Shown here in pieces: positions 1 through 9,721 of a DNA stretch of 64,000 nucleotides. The stretch lies in NCBI GenBank assembly GCA_018829445.1, contig JAHJTV010000008.1, positions 124,001-188,000 on the forward strand, in the 5' to 3' direction. The notes below the pieces were generated by a model. The model had not been told where the DNA came from and did no database searches. It saw only the letters and a list, made by a program, of their open reading frames with translations. The first letter of the stretch is position 1. Each line of letters opens with the position of its first letter. This stretch comes from a bacterium. Its GTDB lineage: Bacteria; SAR324; XYD2-FULL-50-16. The translations under genes and the position numbers were made by a program.

Positions 1-132
1 CGCCGTTATTGTATAACTATCAAAGGACCGCAGAGTCATCGTTTAACATTAATAGCGGTTAAGCTCACATTGACACATTGATGATCCTGCTCTTTTTAAT
101 CGTCTAGTGTTCGCATTCACAGGAGGTTCCGC

Positions 133-906
133 ATGCACAAAACAAACAGATTGTTATTCAGCATGATGGCTTTTCTTCTGATTGGTGTCACCTATAATTC
201 TTTTGCAGCGGAGGAAAAAATACAGGCCGTATTCGTAACCTGGGAGCCTTATGGCTATATTGAAAATGACAGATTTGTCGGATTTGAACTGGACATCTTT
301 TCCGCCGTTATGAAGATGATGAATATCCAGGTGGAGTATAATGAGCGCCCTTGGAAAAGATGTCTTTTTATGGTGGAAAACGGTTTGGCGGATGTTGTTA
401 TTTCGGCTTTAAAGACTCCGGAAAGAGAGGCTTATATGATTTATCCCGAAGAATCTATCAGCATCAGCAAAACTGCCCTATTCACAACTCCGGATCGCAA
501 TATTCAATTTAGTCAGGATTTTGAATCGTTAAAGGAATTCACGATAGGTGTTACTGCCGGTTTTACTTATGGTTCAGCTTTTGATTCGGCAAATTTTCTA
601 AAAAAGGATGAAAACATAAAAACAGCTGGTATTGTTACCAAGTTGATGATGGGGCGTTATGAGCTGGGGATTGGTAATATCGCAGTTATCAGTTCAATTG
701 CCCAAAAACAGGGTGTGCGAAACAAAATCAAATTCCTCGAACCCCTGGTTCATTCACAAAAGTTATATGCCGCATTTTCAAAAGTAAAAAACCATCAGTA
801 TCTTGTGGACGAGTTTTCAAAAAAGCTGGCTTACTTGAAGAATACATCGGAGTATAGAGAAATCTTAACAAAATATGGGATAACATATGAGAGCCAGCTT
901 CCGTAA
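133..906 (+). CDS. Periplasmic solute-binding protein (SBP family 3)
   Basis: A 257-residue protein with a Sec signal peptide (hydrophobic stretch about 9-25, cleavage near SFAA/EE). The mature part follows the amino-acid-type solute-binding fold (SBP_bac_3). It has an early YGYIENDRFVGFELDIF segment, where a ligand-binding lobe normally begins, then a GLADVVISALKTPERE segment and a C-terminal helix typical of the family. The start is supported by AGGAGG six bases upstream of the ATG. No transporter subunits adjoin it. The next gene, 38 bases on, is a membrane histidine kinase, so it may feed ligand information to that kinase; this is inference. A weak TTGACA-like box lies near 71. Confidence 0.85.
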   Translation: MHKTNRLLFSMMAFLLIGVTYNSFAAEEKIQAVFVTWEPYGYIENDRFVGFELDIFSAVMKMMNIQVEYNERPWKRCLFMVENGLADVVISALKTPEREAYMIYPEESISISKTALFTTPDRNIQFSQDFESLKEFTIGVTAGFTYGSAFDSANFLKKDENIKTAGIVTKLMMGRYELGIGNIAVISSIAQKQGVRNKIKFLEPLVHSQKLYAAFSKVKNHQYLVDEFSKKLAYLKNTSEYREILTKYGITYESQLP

Positions 907-944
907 ATGGTTAAGAAAAATTTGCCAGGGTAATTGGAGGAAAA

Positions 945-3200
945 ATGCCTGTTCTATTTAGCTCAATATTGAAGTTTATTCGCTACAGAACAATCGCATC
1001 ACGATTGCTTTTTTATATCTTGTTAGTCAGTTTTCTTTTTACGTTGGCCGGAACAACCCTGCAGCTATATATCGACTATCAAAGTGATTTGGATATCATT
1101 GAGAGGCAGATTAAACAGATAGAAACCAGCTATCTAAGAAGTCTGACAAAAAGCACCTGGGATATGGATATAAAAGGAGTCTCTCTCGGGCTGGAGGGAG
1201 CGCTGCAACTGGATGACATCAAATATCTGGAAATTAAAACCGAGCTGGGTACCACTTTGGCCTCAAAGGGAGCTATTCCCCCCAAAAAGCTGATTTCGCG
1301 CCGCTTTCCGTTGATTTATGATCATCTGGGTAAAAAGAACATTGTCGGCACCCTGGATGTGGTTGCCACACTGGAAGGAGTCTATGCCCGCCTGTGGAAG
1401 AAAATATTTATTATCTCCAGCACCCAGGCGATTCAGATTTTCTGTGTTGCGGTTTTTATTCTTTTTATTTTTCAATATCTGATCACTCGCCATTTAAAGT
1501 CTATGGCCAAGTATACAGAGGCCATCGGCCTGGATAACCTGGAACAGCCCCTGATTTTAAAGCGTAAAGTTACCTCCGGTCAGGAAAAAGATGAGCTGGA
1601 TGTTGTGGTGAAGGCTTTCAATGAGATGAGGGAGAACCTGATCAAGGATATAAAGCAGCGGGAGGAGGCAGAGGAAGCCTTGAGAAAAAGCGAAGAGCAA
1701 CATCGAACCCTAATCGAATTGATGAATGATTCTCTTTTTGCAATAGATTTGGACAGGAAAATTACATATGCAAACCCCAAGGCGGTTAACATGTTTGGAT
1801 ACAGTCAGAATGAGCTGATCGGATCGGATCTTGCCTTTCTTTTCGACGAACCAAATCAGGAAATATTAAAGGAGCAACTCACCAAACGAAAAAAGAGGGA
1901 GAATAATCCCTATGAGATAGAACTCACTGCAAAGGATGGACATAAGGTTTCAGTAATCATGTCACCACAAATCTTGACCGATACGCAAGGCGAGTATTCG
2001 GGGAGTATGGCAGTAATCACCGATATTACCACCCGAAAAAAGATGGAGGAGGAATTGAAAGAGATCCGTAACTACCTGGACAATATTATCAACTCCATGC
2101 CATCTGTCTTAATCAGTGTTACCCAGGATGGGAATGTGGTTCACTGGAATCATGAAGCAGAGAAAAGAACCGGAATTGCAGCCGCTGAAGCACTGGGAAA
2201 ATCCCTGAGTCAGGTTTATCCAAGTCTTTCCGGGGAAATGGAGCATATTCGCAAAGCGATTGATTCAAGGCGGATGCAAAAAACAGAAAAGGTACTCTGG
2301 AAATACGGCGAAGAGAAGCGTTTTTCAGATATCATGGTGTATCCATTGGTTTCCAATGGAGCTAAAGGAGCTGTTATCAGGGTGGATGATACAACAGAAA
2401 AAGTGCGTATGGAAGAGATGTTGATTCACGGAGAAAAAATGATTTCAGTGGGAAGTCTGGCAGCGGGAATGGCTCATGAAATCAATAATCCGCTGGGGAT
2501 TATACTTCAGGGGGCTCAGAACATTGAGCGCCGCATTGCACCGGATTTTATCAAAAATCAAAAGGCCGCAGATGAGTGTGGAATCGATCTAACGTCTCTT
2601 CAGGCATATTTGGAGAAACGGAACATCCTGACTTACATATCAGAAATCAGAAAATCCGGATTGCGAGCGGCTGAGATTATTAGCAATCTGCTTCAATTCA
2701 GTCAAAGAAGTGACTCTTCAAAAACAAATCAGGACCTCGCTAAACTTTTGAATCGCACTTTGGAATTGGCCGATAATGACTATAATTTGAAAAAGAGCTA
2801 CGACTTCAGAAATATAAAGATTGTAAAAGAGTTCGATCAAAACCTGCCACGTGTTTTTTGTATTGATACCGAGATTGAGCAGGTAATCTTAAACTTGCTG
2901 AGAAATGCAGTCCATACAATTTCTGATTACAGTAAAGCTGAGGAACCTAAAATTATTATTCGAGCCCGTCAGGAAGAGAAAAGTGTCAGGATTGAGGTTG
3001 AAGACAATGGCAAGGGTATTGACGATTCAACCCGTAGAAGAATCTTTGATCCGTTCTTTACCACAAAACCGGTAGGTAAGGGAACCGGCCTAGGGCTCTT
3101 TGTATCCTATATGATCATCACCCGTAATCATAACGGCACCATGGAAGTAGAATCCAAACCGGATATCGGTACCCGATTCATCATCAGACTGCCGCTTTGA
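945..3200 (+). CDS. PAS-containing transmembrane sensor histidine kinase
   Basis: A 751-residue sensor kinase. Two membrane segments (about 20-42 and 152-178) flank a periplasmic region of about 110 residues. It contains a STWDMD motif resembling small periplasmic sensor domains of the CHASE8 kind (tentative). A HAMP linker, a short coiled coil and two PAS domains (about 247-370 and 372-490) follow. The dimerisation domain has the H-box [11 protein letters not shown] with the predicted phospho-acceptor His511. The ATPase domain has N (LNLLRNAV), G1 (DNGKGI), F (DPFFTTKP) and G2 (GTGLGL) boxes. There is no receiver domain, so the partner response regulator is elsewhere. GGAGG lies 5-6 bases before the ATG. 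It is probably co-transcribed with the solute-binding gene upstream. Confidence 0.92.
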   Translation: MPVLFSSILKFIRYRTIASRLLFYILLVSFLFTLAGTTLQLYIDYQSDLDIIERQIKQIETSYLRSLTKSTWDMDIKGVSLGLEGALQLDDIKYLEIKTELGTTLASKGAIPPKKLISRRFPLIYDHLGKKNIVGTLDVVATLEGVYARLWKKIFIISSTQAIQIFCVAVFILFIFQYLITRHLKSMAKYTEAIGLDNLEQPLILKRKVTSGQEKDELDVVVKAFNEMRENLIKDIKQREEAEEALRKSEEQHRTLIELMNDSLFAIDLDRKITYANPKAVNMFGYSQNELIGSDLAFLFDEPNQEILKEQLTKRKKRENNPYEIELTAKDGHKVSVIMSPQILTDTQGEYSGSMAVITDITTRKKMEEELKEIRNYLDNIINSMPSVLISVTQDGNVVHWNHEAEKRTGIAAAEALGKSLSQVYPSLSGEMEHIRKAIDSRRMQKTEKVLWKYGEEKRFSDIMVYPLVSNGAKGAVIRVDDTTEKVRMEEMLIHGEKMISVGSLAAGMAHEINNPLGIILQGAQNIERRIAPDFIKNQKAADECGIDLTSLQAYLEKRNILTYISEIRKSGLRAAEIISNLLQFSQRSDSSKTNQDLAKLLNRTLELADNDYNLKKSYDFRNIKIVKEFDQNLPRVFCIDTEIEQVILNLLRNAVHTISDYSKAEEPKIIIRARQEEKSVRIEVEDNGKGIDDSTRRRIFDPFFTTKPVGKGTGLGLFVSYMIITRNHNGTMEVESKPDIGTRFIIRLPL

Positions 3201-3373
3201 CATTTACGACTTCTTTCTTTTTTCCAACGGGTTTAATTGGAAGTATCGGTTGGAATCTTATACTTGCCCGTTTCTCTATTACCTCTTACAATCAACAGGA
3301 AAGATATTACGGAATTATGCGTCTGACAGCGCTGTTTCACTTTTTCAGGCAATCTTTTAGGAAGGAAAACAAT

Positions 3374-3646
3374 ATGAATGATCCGGTCTATGTAGTCGTA
3401 AGGCTTTTAAATTTTGCTCTGACACTGTTGACCTTTGCCATCATTGGCAGGGCGATTTTATCCTGGATTCAGCCTGATCCTCGCCACCCTGTGTCCCGTT
3501 GGTTAAGAAAAATAACAGATCCGATCTTAAATCCGCTGGGAAAAATCATTCCACCCATAGCCGGACTTGATATCACACCAATCATCGCAATTGTATTAAT
3601 ACAGTTCGTTCAAAACCTGCTTCCCAGGTTACTGCTTGCATATTAG
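3374..3646 (+). CDS. yggT: YggT family inner-membrane protein
   Basis: A 90-residue membrane protein with two hydrophobic segments. The family pattern is clear: RAILSWIQPDPRHPVSRWL, then KITDPILNPLGKIIPP and a second hydrophobic helix. The YggT family is widespread and has been linked to membrane or osmotic functions, but no reaction is established. The reading frame is open further upstream, but the ATG at 3374 is preceded by AGGAAGG at a good distance and starts exactly where family members start. The longer version would overlap the end of the kinase gene and has no recognisable extra domain. Confidence 0.88.
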   Translation: MNDPVYVVVRLLNFALTLLTFAIIGRAILSWIQPDPRHPVSRWLRKITDPILNPLGKIIPPIAGLDITPIIAIVLIQFVQNLLPRLLLAY

Positions 3647-3808
3647 TTTTTAATTACTGTTGACACCAACTCCGGTTATGTCTTAAGTAACAAAACTCGT
3701 ATCGACGATTTTTTCTCTAAAGTGCAGGTGAAAAATTATATCCCCTACGCCGCAATAGAGTACCGCGAACTCGATGAGATGAATACTATTTCCGGGCTTC
3801 AGGATTGA
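3647..3808 (+). other. Open in-frame stretch after yggT stop, no start codon
   Basis: After the TAG of yggT the same frame stays open for 53 codons to a TGA at 3806. The translated part looks protein-like (for example NYIPYAAIEYRELDEMN). It has no plausible start codon or ribosome-binding site. It could be a remnant of a lost gene or chance. No homology is recognised. Confidence 0.25.
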
Positions 3809-3880
3809 TAATACTGCTTGTTCCCTTTACTGAGCTTAACTTTTACCCTGGAAAAGGGGTTTGTGCCACTCTGAACACAT

Positions 3881-5131
3881 ATGAAAAAAGCTACCCGAAC
3901 ATTTCAGGTGTTTGCAAAACCGGCCTCCTACCGCTGTAATCTGCGTTGTGAATATTGCTATTACCTCGATAAAAAAAACTATTTCATCAACAGTCAATCC
4001 CTGCAGATGTCCGATGATATTCTTGAGTGTTATATAAGGCAACATATAAACGCATCCATAGACCCGGTCATAACCTTTTCCTGGCATGGCGGGGAGCCGA
4101 CAATCCTTGGAATAGACTTTTTCAGGAAGATTGTTGCCCTGCAGAAAAAATATCAACCGCTGAAACAGCGTATTGCCAATGCCATCCAAACCAATGGAAC
4201 CTTGCTAACTGATGATTGGTGCCGATTTTTAGCTGATGAAGGTATTATTGTCGGATTAAGTCTGGATGGACCGGAAGAGATGCACAATCGTTTTCGATCT
4301 GCCGCGGGACAACAGCCGACCTTTGATAAGGCCTTGAACAGCTATTATCGGTTAAAACAACACAAGGTTTATTGCGATATCCTCTGCACCGTCAATTCAC
4401 ATAATGTTAAATATCCACTCCAACTCTATCGGTTTTTTAAAGAGATTGAAGCTCCTTACATTACCTTTCTGCCTGTTGTGTACCGTTCAGAATGTAAAAA
4501 CACCGAAGTCAGTACGGCAACTGTTCCTGCTGAAGCCTGGGGAGATTTTCTCATAACCATCTTTGACGAATGGAAACAAAGGGACATAGAAATCATCAAT
4601 ATCAATATTTTTGAAGAAACATCCAGATTGGCATTCGGACAGGAACAGGCGCTCTGTATTTTCAGAAAAACCTGTGGCGACATTCCCGTTGTGGAATATA
4701 ACGGTGACACTTTCAGCTGTGACCATTTTGTCCGTGACGAGCACAAAATTGGCAACATAAGAAATATCTCACTGGCGGAGATGATTGAAGGACGGCAACA
4801 AAGAGCGTTTGGTAAGGCAAAGGCAGATTTGCCAGATTACTGCCTTACGTGTGAAGTATTGTCAATGTGTAACGGTGGATGCCCCAAGGATCGCTTTCTT
4901 GCCACACCGGATGGAAAAACCGGATTAAACTATCTGTGTACAGGCTACAAACGATTTTTTAAACATTTTCAACCGTTTGTAGCAGAATTGAAGAATCTCT
5001 GGCAGCAACAGAATAAGGCACGAAGCAATCAAATGACCGATGCGACGGACCGGAATCGCACCGGTCGAAACGATCCCTGCCCGTGCGGAAGCGGAAAAAA
5101 ATATAAACGATGCTGTTTAATAAAAAGCTGA
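3881..5131 (+). CDS. SPASM radical SAM enzyme, anaerobic sulfatase-maturase type, with SEC-C tail
   Basis: A 416-residue radical SAM protein. The [4Fe-4S]/SAM motif is CNLRCEYC (Cys19, 23, 26), followed by the SAM-binding FSWHGGEPT segment. A C-terminal SPASM region carries the cysteine series around CGDIPVVEYNGDTFSCDHF and CLTCEVLSMCNGGCPKDR. This arrangement matches anaerobic sulfatase-maturating enzymes, which oxidise a Cys or Ser of a sulfatase to formylglycine. The last 20 residues form a SEC-C zinc motif (NDPCPCGSGKKYKRCC). No sulfatase gene occurs in the window, so the substrate is unknown. The start is the first in-frame ATG before the Cys motif and has no strong ribosome-binding site. 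Confidence 0.88.
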   Translation: MKKATRTFQVFAKPASYRCNLRCEYCYYLDKKNYFINSQSLQMSDDILECYIRQHINASIDPVITFSWHGGEPTILGIDFFRKIVALQKKYQPLKQRIANAIQTNGTLLTDDWCRFLADEGIIVGLSLDGPEEMHNRFRSAAGQQPTFDKALNSYYRLKQHKVYCDILCTVNSHNVKYPLQLYRFFKEIEAPYITFLPVVYRSECKNTEVSTATVPAEAWGDFLITIFDEWKQRDIEIININIFEETSRLAFGQEQALCIFRKTCGDIPVVEYNGDTFSCDHFVRDEHKIGNIRNISLAEMIEGRQQRAFGKAKADLPDYCLTCEVLSMCNGGCPKDRFLATPDGKTGLNYLCTGYKRFFKHFQPFVAELKNLWQQQNKARSNQMTDATDRNRTGRNDPCPCGSGKKYKRCCLIKS

Positions 5132-5168
5132 AGTTACAGAACGATGTTTTGGATATTCTTCCTGTCCT

Positions 5169-6029
5169 CTACATACTCAGTTTGACATATAAAAAAGCCC
5201 GGGTTCTCTTCCAGGCAAGTTCAGCAGCCCCCCTGTTGTAGCGGGATGGATTGGTGTCATTGTTAAAGGCATGACCAGCTCCGGGATAAATATACAATTT
5301 ATAATCAACACCTGCTTTCTGTAATGCAGCTTCATAGGCATCTATTCCCTTATTAATTCTTTCGTCTTCCTCCCCATAGTGCAGTAACAGGGATGCCTTG
5401 ATCCTGGGAACATCCTCCGTTTTGGGCTGAATTCCATAATAAGGAACTGCTGCTGTCAACTCATCCGAATGGACTGCCAGTTGATTTGCCAGACCTCCTC
5501 CCCAGCAAAATCCCATGCAACCTACCTTCCCGTTTGACACAGGATGGTATTTTAAAAACTTCACTGCGGCCAAAAAATTATCAAGATTGGAGCTTGCATC
5601 CAGAGTCCCTATCATATCCCGTGCCTTATCAGGATCAACCGGAGTTCCTCCCAGGGGAGAAAGAGCATCAGGAGCAAGTGCTAGAAATCCCTCCAGTGCC
5701 ATACGCCTGGTAACATCTTCAATATGAGGATTTAATCCCCTGTTTTCATGTATTACGACAACAGCGGGGAAAGATGCTCCAAAACTGGGCCACACCAGGT
5801 TGGCACGCATATTCCCGGAAGCAGTCGGGTAGGTCACATATTCTGATATGATACTGGGATCATTCTTGGAAACAATTTCAGCTTTAGCATAATTATTTTC
5901 CAACAATGGCAAAAGACTGCTAGCGGCAAGAACTCCTCCTGCCATAATTGCAAGTCTTTTTAAGAATTCCCGACGGTTAATGATTCCTTCATTGTATTCA
6001 TCATATAGCTCGATATATTTTGAATCCAT
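5169..6029 (-). CDS. Tat-exported dienelactone hydrolase family protein
   Basis: A 286-residue alpha/beta hydrolase. The N-terminus carries a twin-arginine motif (NRREFLKRL, Arg19-Arg20) followed by a hydrophobic stretch, so export of the folded protein through Tat is likely. The core matches dienelactone hydrolases. The nucleophile is Cys175 in GFCWGG, the acid lies in the YGEEDERI segment, and the catalytic His lies in GAGHAFNND. Family members cleave dienelactones or related esters; the true substrate here is unknown. CAGGAG precedes the ATG at a normal distance. It converges with the radical SAM gene, with only 37 bases between them. Confidence 0.9.
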   Translation of the reverse strand: MDSKYIELYDEYNEGIINRREFLKRLAIMAGGVLAASSLLPLLENNYAKAEIVSKNDPSIISEYVTYPTASGNMRANLVWPSFGASFPAVVVIHENRGLNPHIEDVTRRMALEGFLALAPDALSPLGGTPVDPDKARDMIGTLDASSNLDNFLAAVKFLKYHPVSNGKVGCMGFCWGGGLANQLAVHSDELTAAVPYYGIQPKTEDVPRIKASLLLHYGEEDERINKGIDAYEAALQKAGVDYKLYIYPGAGHAFNNDTNPSRYNRGAAELAWKRTRAFLYVKLSM

Positions 6030-6074
6030 GGTTCTCCTGCTGAAGGCTTAGTTTTGGTTTGATGATATTGTATA

Positions 6075-6266
6075 GAGTCCACTCCGAAAAGTCGATTTTC
6101 TTGTCATTCCGGCCTTCGAACCAGAATCCAGGTTTTATATTTTTGGTTAAATCCCATGGATGCCGGATCAAGTCTGGCATGACAGCGGTGCAGAACTTCT
6201 ACGGTTCTTCGATTATTGAGTCAAAAATCTTAAATTGAGCATTATAATACTTTTCGGAGAGGACTC
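6075..6266. repeat. Nested inverted-repeat element (MITE-like)
   Basis: Terminal arms 6075-6092 and 6249-6266 match as an inverted repeat at 17 of 18 positions. Inside lies a second imperfect inverted pair, GTCATTCCGGC near 6103 and CTGGCATGAC near 6174. The element is 192 bases long, holds no gene and fills much of the 420-base gap between the hydrolase gene and nrdG. It resembles a non-autonomous dispersed repeat. Confidence 0.6.
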
Positions 6267-6451
6267 AGTTCTTAAACTAACAAAAAACCGGAATCCGGTT
6301 CATTCGCTGAAAATAAACCATGTTTAACTTTTGTTGTCAATTATTTTTTTGTTTCCCGGTTTTCTAACCTTGGCTGATATTAAGGAGCAAGAGACAAACA
6401 AATGTCCCATTATTTCTACTCAATCCTGCAATCCGAATGGAGCGTCTGCAA

Positions 6452-7039
6452 TCAATGATAGTTGCATTCCTGAACGACATATTCAGAAGATGTCGGAATA
6501 ATCGTTCTGATCTCCTCAATGTCTTCCGCTGTTAACAGGTTTTTATCCCATGTTGTCCTGAACTGATGAGGTAGCTGGCTTGCACTGATAATCTCCATGG
6601 ATTTTTGAATTTCGGCCGGATTGGTTGTGACCCCGGCCAGTTTATTATATTTGTCGAGGGGCGCCTTTACATCCATGGCAATGAAATCCACCAGATCGTT
6701 TTTAATAAAGTGATTAAGAGGGTCGGTAAAACTACCGTTAGTGTCCAGTTTTACTTTGTAATCCATCTTCCTGATTGTTCTGATAAAACTTGCGAGCCCT
6801 GTTTGCAGACAGGGCTCGCCACCACTGATAACAATCCCGTCAAGCTGGCCCTGTCTCTCTTTGAGAAACCTAAAAACCTCTTCAACATTGAAAGCTGACG
6901 GTGATTTTTTCTTTTCGGGGATAAGGGCTTTATTGTGGCAAAAGGGGCATCTGAAATTGCACCCCTGTACAAACACCACAGCTGATATTTTCCCGGGATA
7001 ATCGCACAGGGAAAAGGGTTGAATCCCGCCAATTTTCAT
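6452..7039 (-). CDS. nrdG: Anaerobic ribonucleotide reductase activating protein
   Basis: A 195-residue radical SAM activase. The cluster motif is CNFRCPFC (CxxxCxxC, about residues 29-36), preceded by FSLCDYPGKISAVVFVQG, a hallmark of the NrdG2-type activases. GGEPCLQ marks the SAM site. The protein installs the glycyl radical on NrdD. Its ATG lies directly after the nrdD stop codon with a two-base gap, so translation is coupled and stoichiometry is probably fixed. It lies downstream of the cobalamin riboswitch and would share its control. Confidence 0.92.
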   Translation of the reverse strand: MKIGGIQPFSLCDYPGKISAVVFVQGCNFRCPFCHNKALIPEKKKSPSAFNVEEVFRFLKERQGQLDGIVISGGEPCLQTGLASFIRTIRKMDYKVKLDTNGSFTDPLNHFIKNDLVDFIAMDVKAPLDKYNKLAGVTTNPAEIQKSMEIISASQLPHQFRTTWDKNLLTAEDIEEIRTIIPTSSEYVVQECNYH

Positions 7040-7041
7040 GC

Positions 7042-9192
7042 TTAAGAACCAATCTTAAAATTGGTTCTTAAGCGGAATTCCTCCTGTTTTCCCTCATTCC
7101 ACTGGCTAACCGGTCTTAAATAGCCCACCACCCGCGAGAAAACCTCGGTTTTTGCTGTGCATTGCGGACATTCCTGGATTTCCCCCTTTAGATAACCATG
7201 GGAAGGGCAAATGGAAAAGGTAGGGGACAGAGTGATATAAGGTATTTTATATGTCTCACAAATCTTCCTGATAAATCCCTTAACAGCATCAGGATCAGGT
7301 GCTGCTTCACCCAGAAATATGTGCTGCACCGTTCCGCCTGTGTACTTGGGTTGAAGTCGATTCTGAAGATCAAGCACCTTAAAAATATCGTTGCTGTAGT
7401 CTACCGGCAGCTGAGTCGAATTGGTGTAAAAAGGTTTGGCGCCCTGTGAGCATTCCGCCTCATTGGCGCAGGAAATATTCGGATACCTGGCTTTGTCCAA
7501 TTTAGCAAGCCTGTAGGAGGTGCTTTCAGCCGGTGTGGCTTCAAGATTATAAAAATTGCCCGTTTCCTGCTGGAATTGAGTTAAGGTGGTTCTCATAAAA
7601 TCCAACACTTTTTGGGAAAAAGAGATTCCCTGCTGAGTACCAAGATCCTGATCGAACAGGTTTAAACAGGCTTCATTCATCCCGATTATTCCAATGGTTG
7701 AGAAATGGTTACGCCAGAAACAATCAAACCTGTTTTTGATATTTCGCAGATAAAACCGGGAATAGGGATACAGATTCTGTCCGGTGAAGCCTTCAATAAT
7801 CTTTCGTTTTGTTTCCAGACTCACCCTGGAAAGTTGCATCAGGTGGTGCAACCGCTGTAGAAAATTCTCCTCATCTGTTGCCAGGTAGCCCAATCGCGCC
7901 ATGTTGATTGTCACAACCCCGATTGAACCCGTCAGCGGTGCAGACCCAAACAGACCACCTCCTTTACTTTCCAATTGGCTGGTATCCAGCCGTAATCGAC
8001 AGCACATGGAGCGGCTGTCTTCCGGAGACATATCGGAATTGATATAATTTGCAAAATACGGAATTCCATATTTGGCGGTGATCTCCCACAACAGTTTGAG
8101 ATTGGGATTGTCCCATTCAAAACTGCTGGTGATGTTATAAGTAGGTATGGGGAAGGTAAAGACCCGTCCTTTGGCATCACCATTTATCAAAACCTCCAGA
8201 AAGGCTTTGTTGAACAGATCCATCTCTTGCTGAAACTCCCCGTATGTTTCCTGTTTCTGAATCCCTCCGATAATAACCGGTTCGTTTTTTAAACTCAAGG
8301 GAGGTTGCAAATCCAGTGTGAGATTGGTGAACGGGGATTGAAAGCCGACTCGGGTGGGCACATTGACATTGAATACAAATTCCTGAAGAGCCTGTTTTAC
8401 CTCCTCAAAACCTAACCGATCATACCGAATGAACGGAGCCAGCAGTGTATCAAAATTTGAAAAAGCCTGTGCTCCTGCAGCTTCCCCCTGAAGGGTATAA
8501 AAGAAATTCACGATTTGCCCCAGGGCTGATCCCAAGTGTTTGGCCGGAAAACTTTCAGCTTTTCCCGATGCCCCCTGGAAACCTTCTCGCAACAAGTCCT
8601 GCAGATCCCAGCCGACACAATAAACAGAAAGCTGCCCCAGGTCATGAATATGGATTGCTCCCGAACTGTGTGCTTCCCTGATATCAGGTGTGTAGATCCT
8701 GTTCAGCCAGTAAGTTTTGCTGATTTCGCTTGAAATATAGTTATTAAGCCCCTGGAGTGAATAGGACATGTTGCTGTTTTCCTGTACCTTCCAGTCGAGT
8801 TTATCCAGGTAACCATCGACCAGATCCAGATCGGCTTTGTTGATCATCTCCCGGATGCGGGAATGTTGATCACGATATATTATATAAGCCTTTGCTGTTT
8901 TTTTATAGGGAGACGCCAGCAAAACCTCCTCCACCACGTCCTGGATCTCTTCAACACCCGGTGTAGTCTCCCCAAACAAGGTCTGACTGAGATTAACAAC
9001 ACGGATCATCAGGCGTTTGGCTACGGCTTCTGGGAATTCACAGGTTACGGTACCGGCTTTTAAAATGGCTTTGGTAATTTTCTCAGCGTCAAACGATTCA
9101 ACGCGTCCGTCCCGTTTACGGATCTCTCTAAAGGGGAAGTTTTTTTGATAAACTGGTGATTGCAGGTTGTTTGGTTCGACAAGGGTTCCCAT
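7042..9192 (-). CDS. nrdD: Anaerobic (class III) ribonucleoside-triphosphate reductase
   Basis: A 716-residue oxygen-sensitive reductase that makes deoxynucleotides from ribonucleoside triphosphates. An ATP-cone domain occupies about 20-110 (IRKRDGRVESFDAEKI). The catalytic glycyl-radical barrel follows. At the C-terminus, a zinc site (CPSHGYL and CPQC) precedes the radical loop RVVGYLRPV, with the predicted radical at Gly690, and the WNEGKQEEF segment. Length and motif order are complete. GAGG lies five to six bases before the ATG. The 900 bases upstream include a cobalamin riboswitch on the same strand. Confidence 0.95.
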   Translation of the reverse strand: MGTLVEPNNLQSPVYQKNFPFREIRKRDGRVESFDAEKITKAILKAGTVTCEFPEAVAKRLMIRVVNLSQTLFGETTPGVEEIQDVVEEVLLASPYKKTAKAYIIYRDQHSRIREMINKADLDLVDGYLDKLDWKVQENSNMSYSLQGLNNYISSEISKTYWLNRIYTPDIREAHSSGAIHIHDLGQLSVYCVGWDLQDLLREGFQGASGKAESFPAKHLGSALGQIVNFFYTLQGEAAGAQAFSNFDTLLAPFIRYDRLGFEEVKQALQEFVFNVNVPTRVGFQSPFTNLTLDLQPPLSLKNEPVIIGGIQKQETYGEFQQEMDLFNKAFLEVLINGDAKGRVFTFPIPTYNITSSFEWDNPNLKLLWEITAKYGIPYFANYINSDMSPEDSRSMCCRLRLDTSQLESKGGGLFGSAPLTGSIGVVTINMARLGYLATDEENFLQRLHHLMQLSRVSLETKRKIIEGFTGQNLYPYSRFYLRNIKNRFDCFWRNHFSTIGIIGMNEACLNLFDQDLGTQQGISFSQKVLDFMRTTLTQFQQETGNFYNLEATPAESTSYRLAKLDKARYPNISCANEAECSQGAKPFYTNSTQLPVDYSNDIFKVLDLQNRLQPKYTGGTVQHIFLGEAAPDPDAVKGFIRKICETYKIPYITLSPTFSICPSHGYLKGEIQECPQCTAKTEVFSRVVGYLRPVSQWNEGKQEEFRLRTNFKIGS

Positions 9193-9376
9193 AAATGCCT
9201 CAACATTAAAAGATGAAAAAGCGAGGAGATATAATCAGGGTTGAATCCGCCCATACTCCCTCGAGTAAGGCAGCACATTTCGAAAAGGCAAGAAGGGATT
9301 GGGAATAAAACTGTCGACCTCTTACCACATCTTCGCCCTCGAAAGCTGCAGTTTAAAAACTGTGCAAAAAAGCACC

Positions 9377-9595
9377 ATTATCGACAGGTCTTCGGACTTA
9401 CAGGCATATCATTCGATAATAAACGTTCCTACTAATCACCGCTTCCCATTCCATACTGTCTCTTGATGTTTTTTACAGAGACGGAACAGTGCTTGTTGTG
9501 ACGTTCGTTCCTGATAACCGCTGCGGGGCAGTTCCGGTCTTTCACCGGATTCCCTATTTTATAACTTCCAATGCTTGCTGGATTGTATCGATAAT
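9377..9595 (-). promoter_or_regulatory. Cobalamin riboswitch upstream of nrdDG
   Basis: Read on the minus strand, the conserved aptamer blocks come in the right order. A P1 arm ATTATCGA (9595-9588) is followed by GGGAATCCGGTG (9554-9543) and the CTGCCCCGCAGCGGTTA block (9531-9515). Next come GGGAAGCGGTGATTAG (9447-9432), the B12 box AGTCCGAAGACCTGTC (ending near 9383), and the closing P1 arm TCGATAAT (9384-9377). A GGTGC-T6-GCAC sequence just downstream could act in the switch. In this class, adenosylcobalamin binding normally lowers expression, so nrdDG would be repressed when B12 is plentiful. Confidence 0.87.
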
Positions 9596-9721
9596 ATCTT
9601 TACCATAGGTGCTGTTCAAAAAGCTTGTCAACGCAAAAGATGGGTAGACAGATTCTATTGTGGCAGATATGACTTGTGGAAAAATGATTACCATTTAATT
9701 CTGATACATCTAAAAGCAAGA

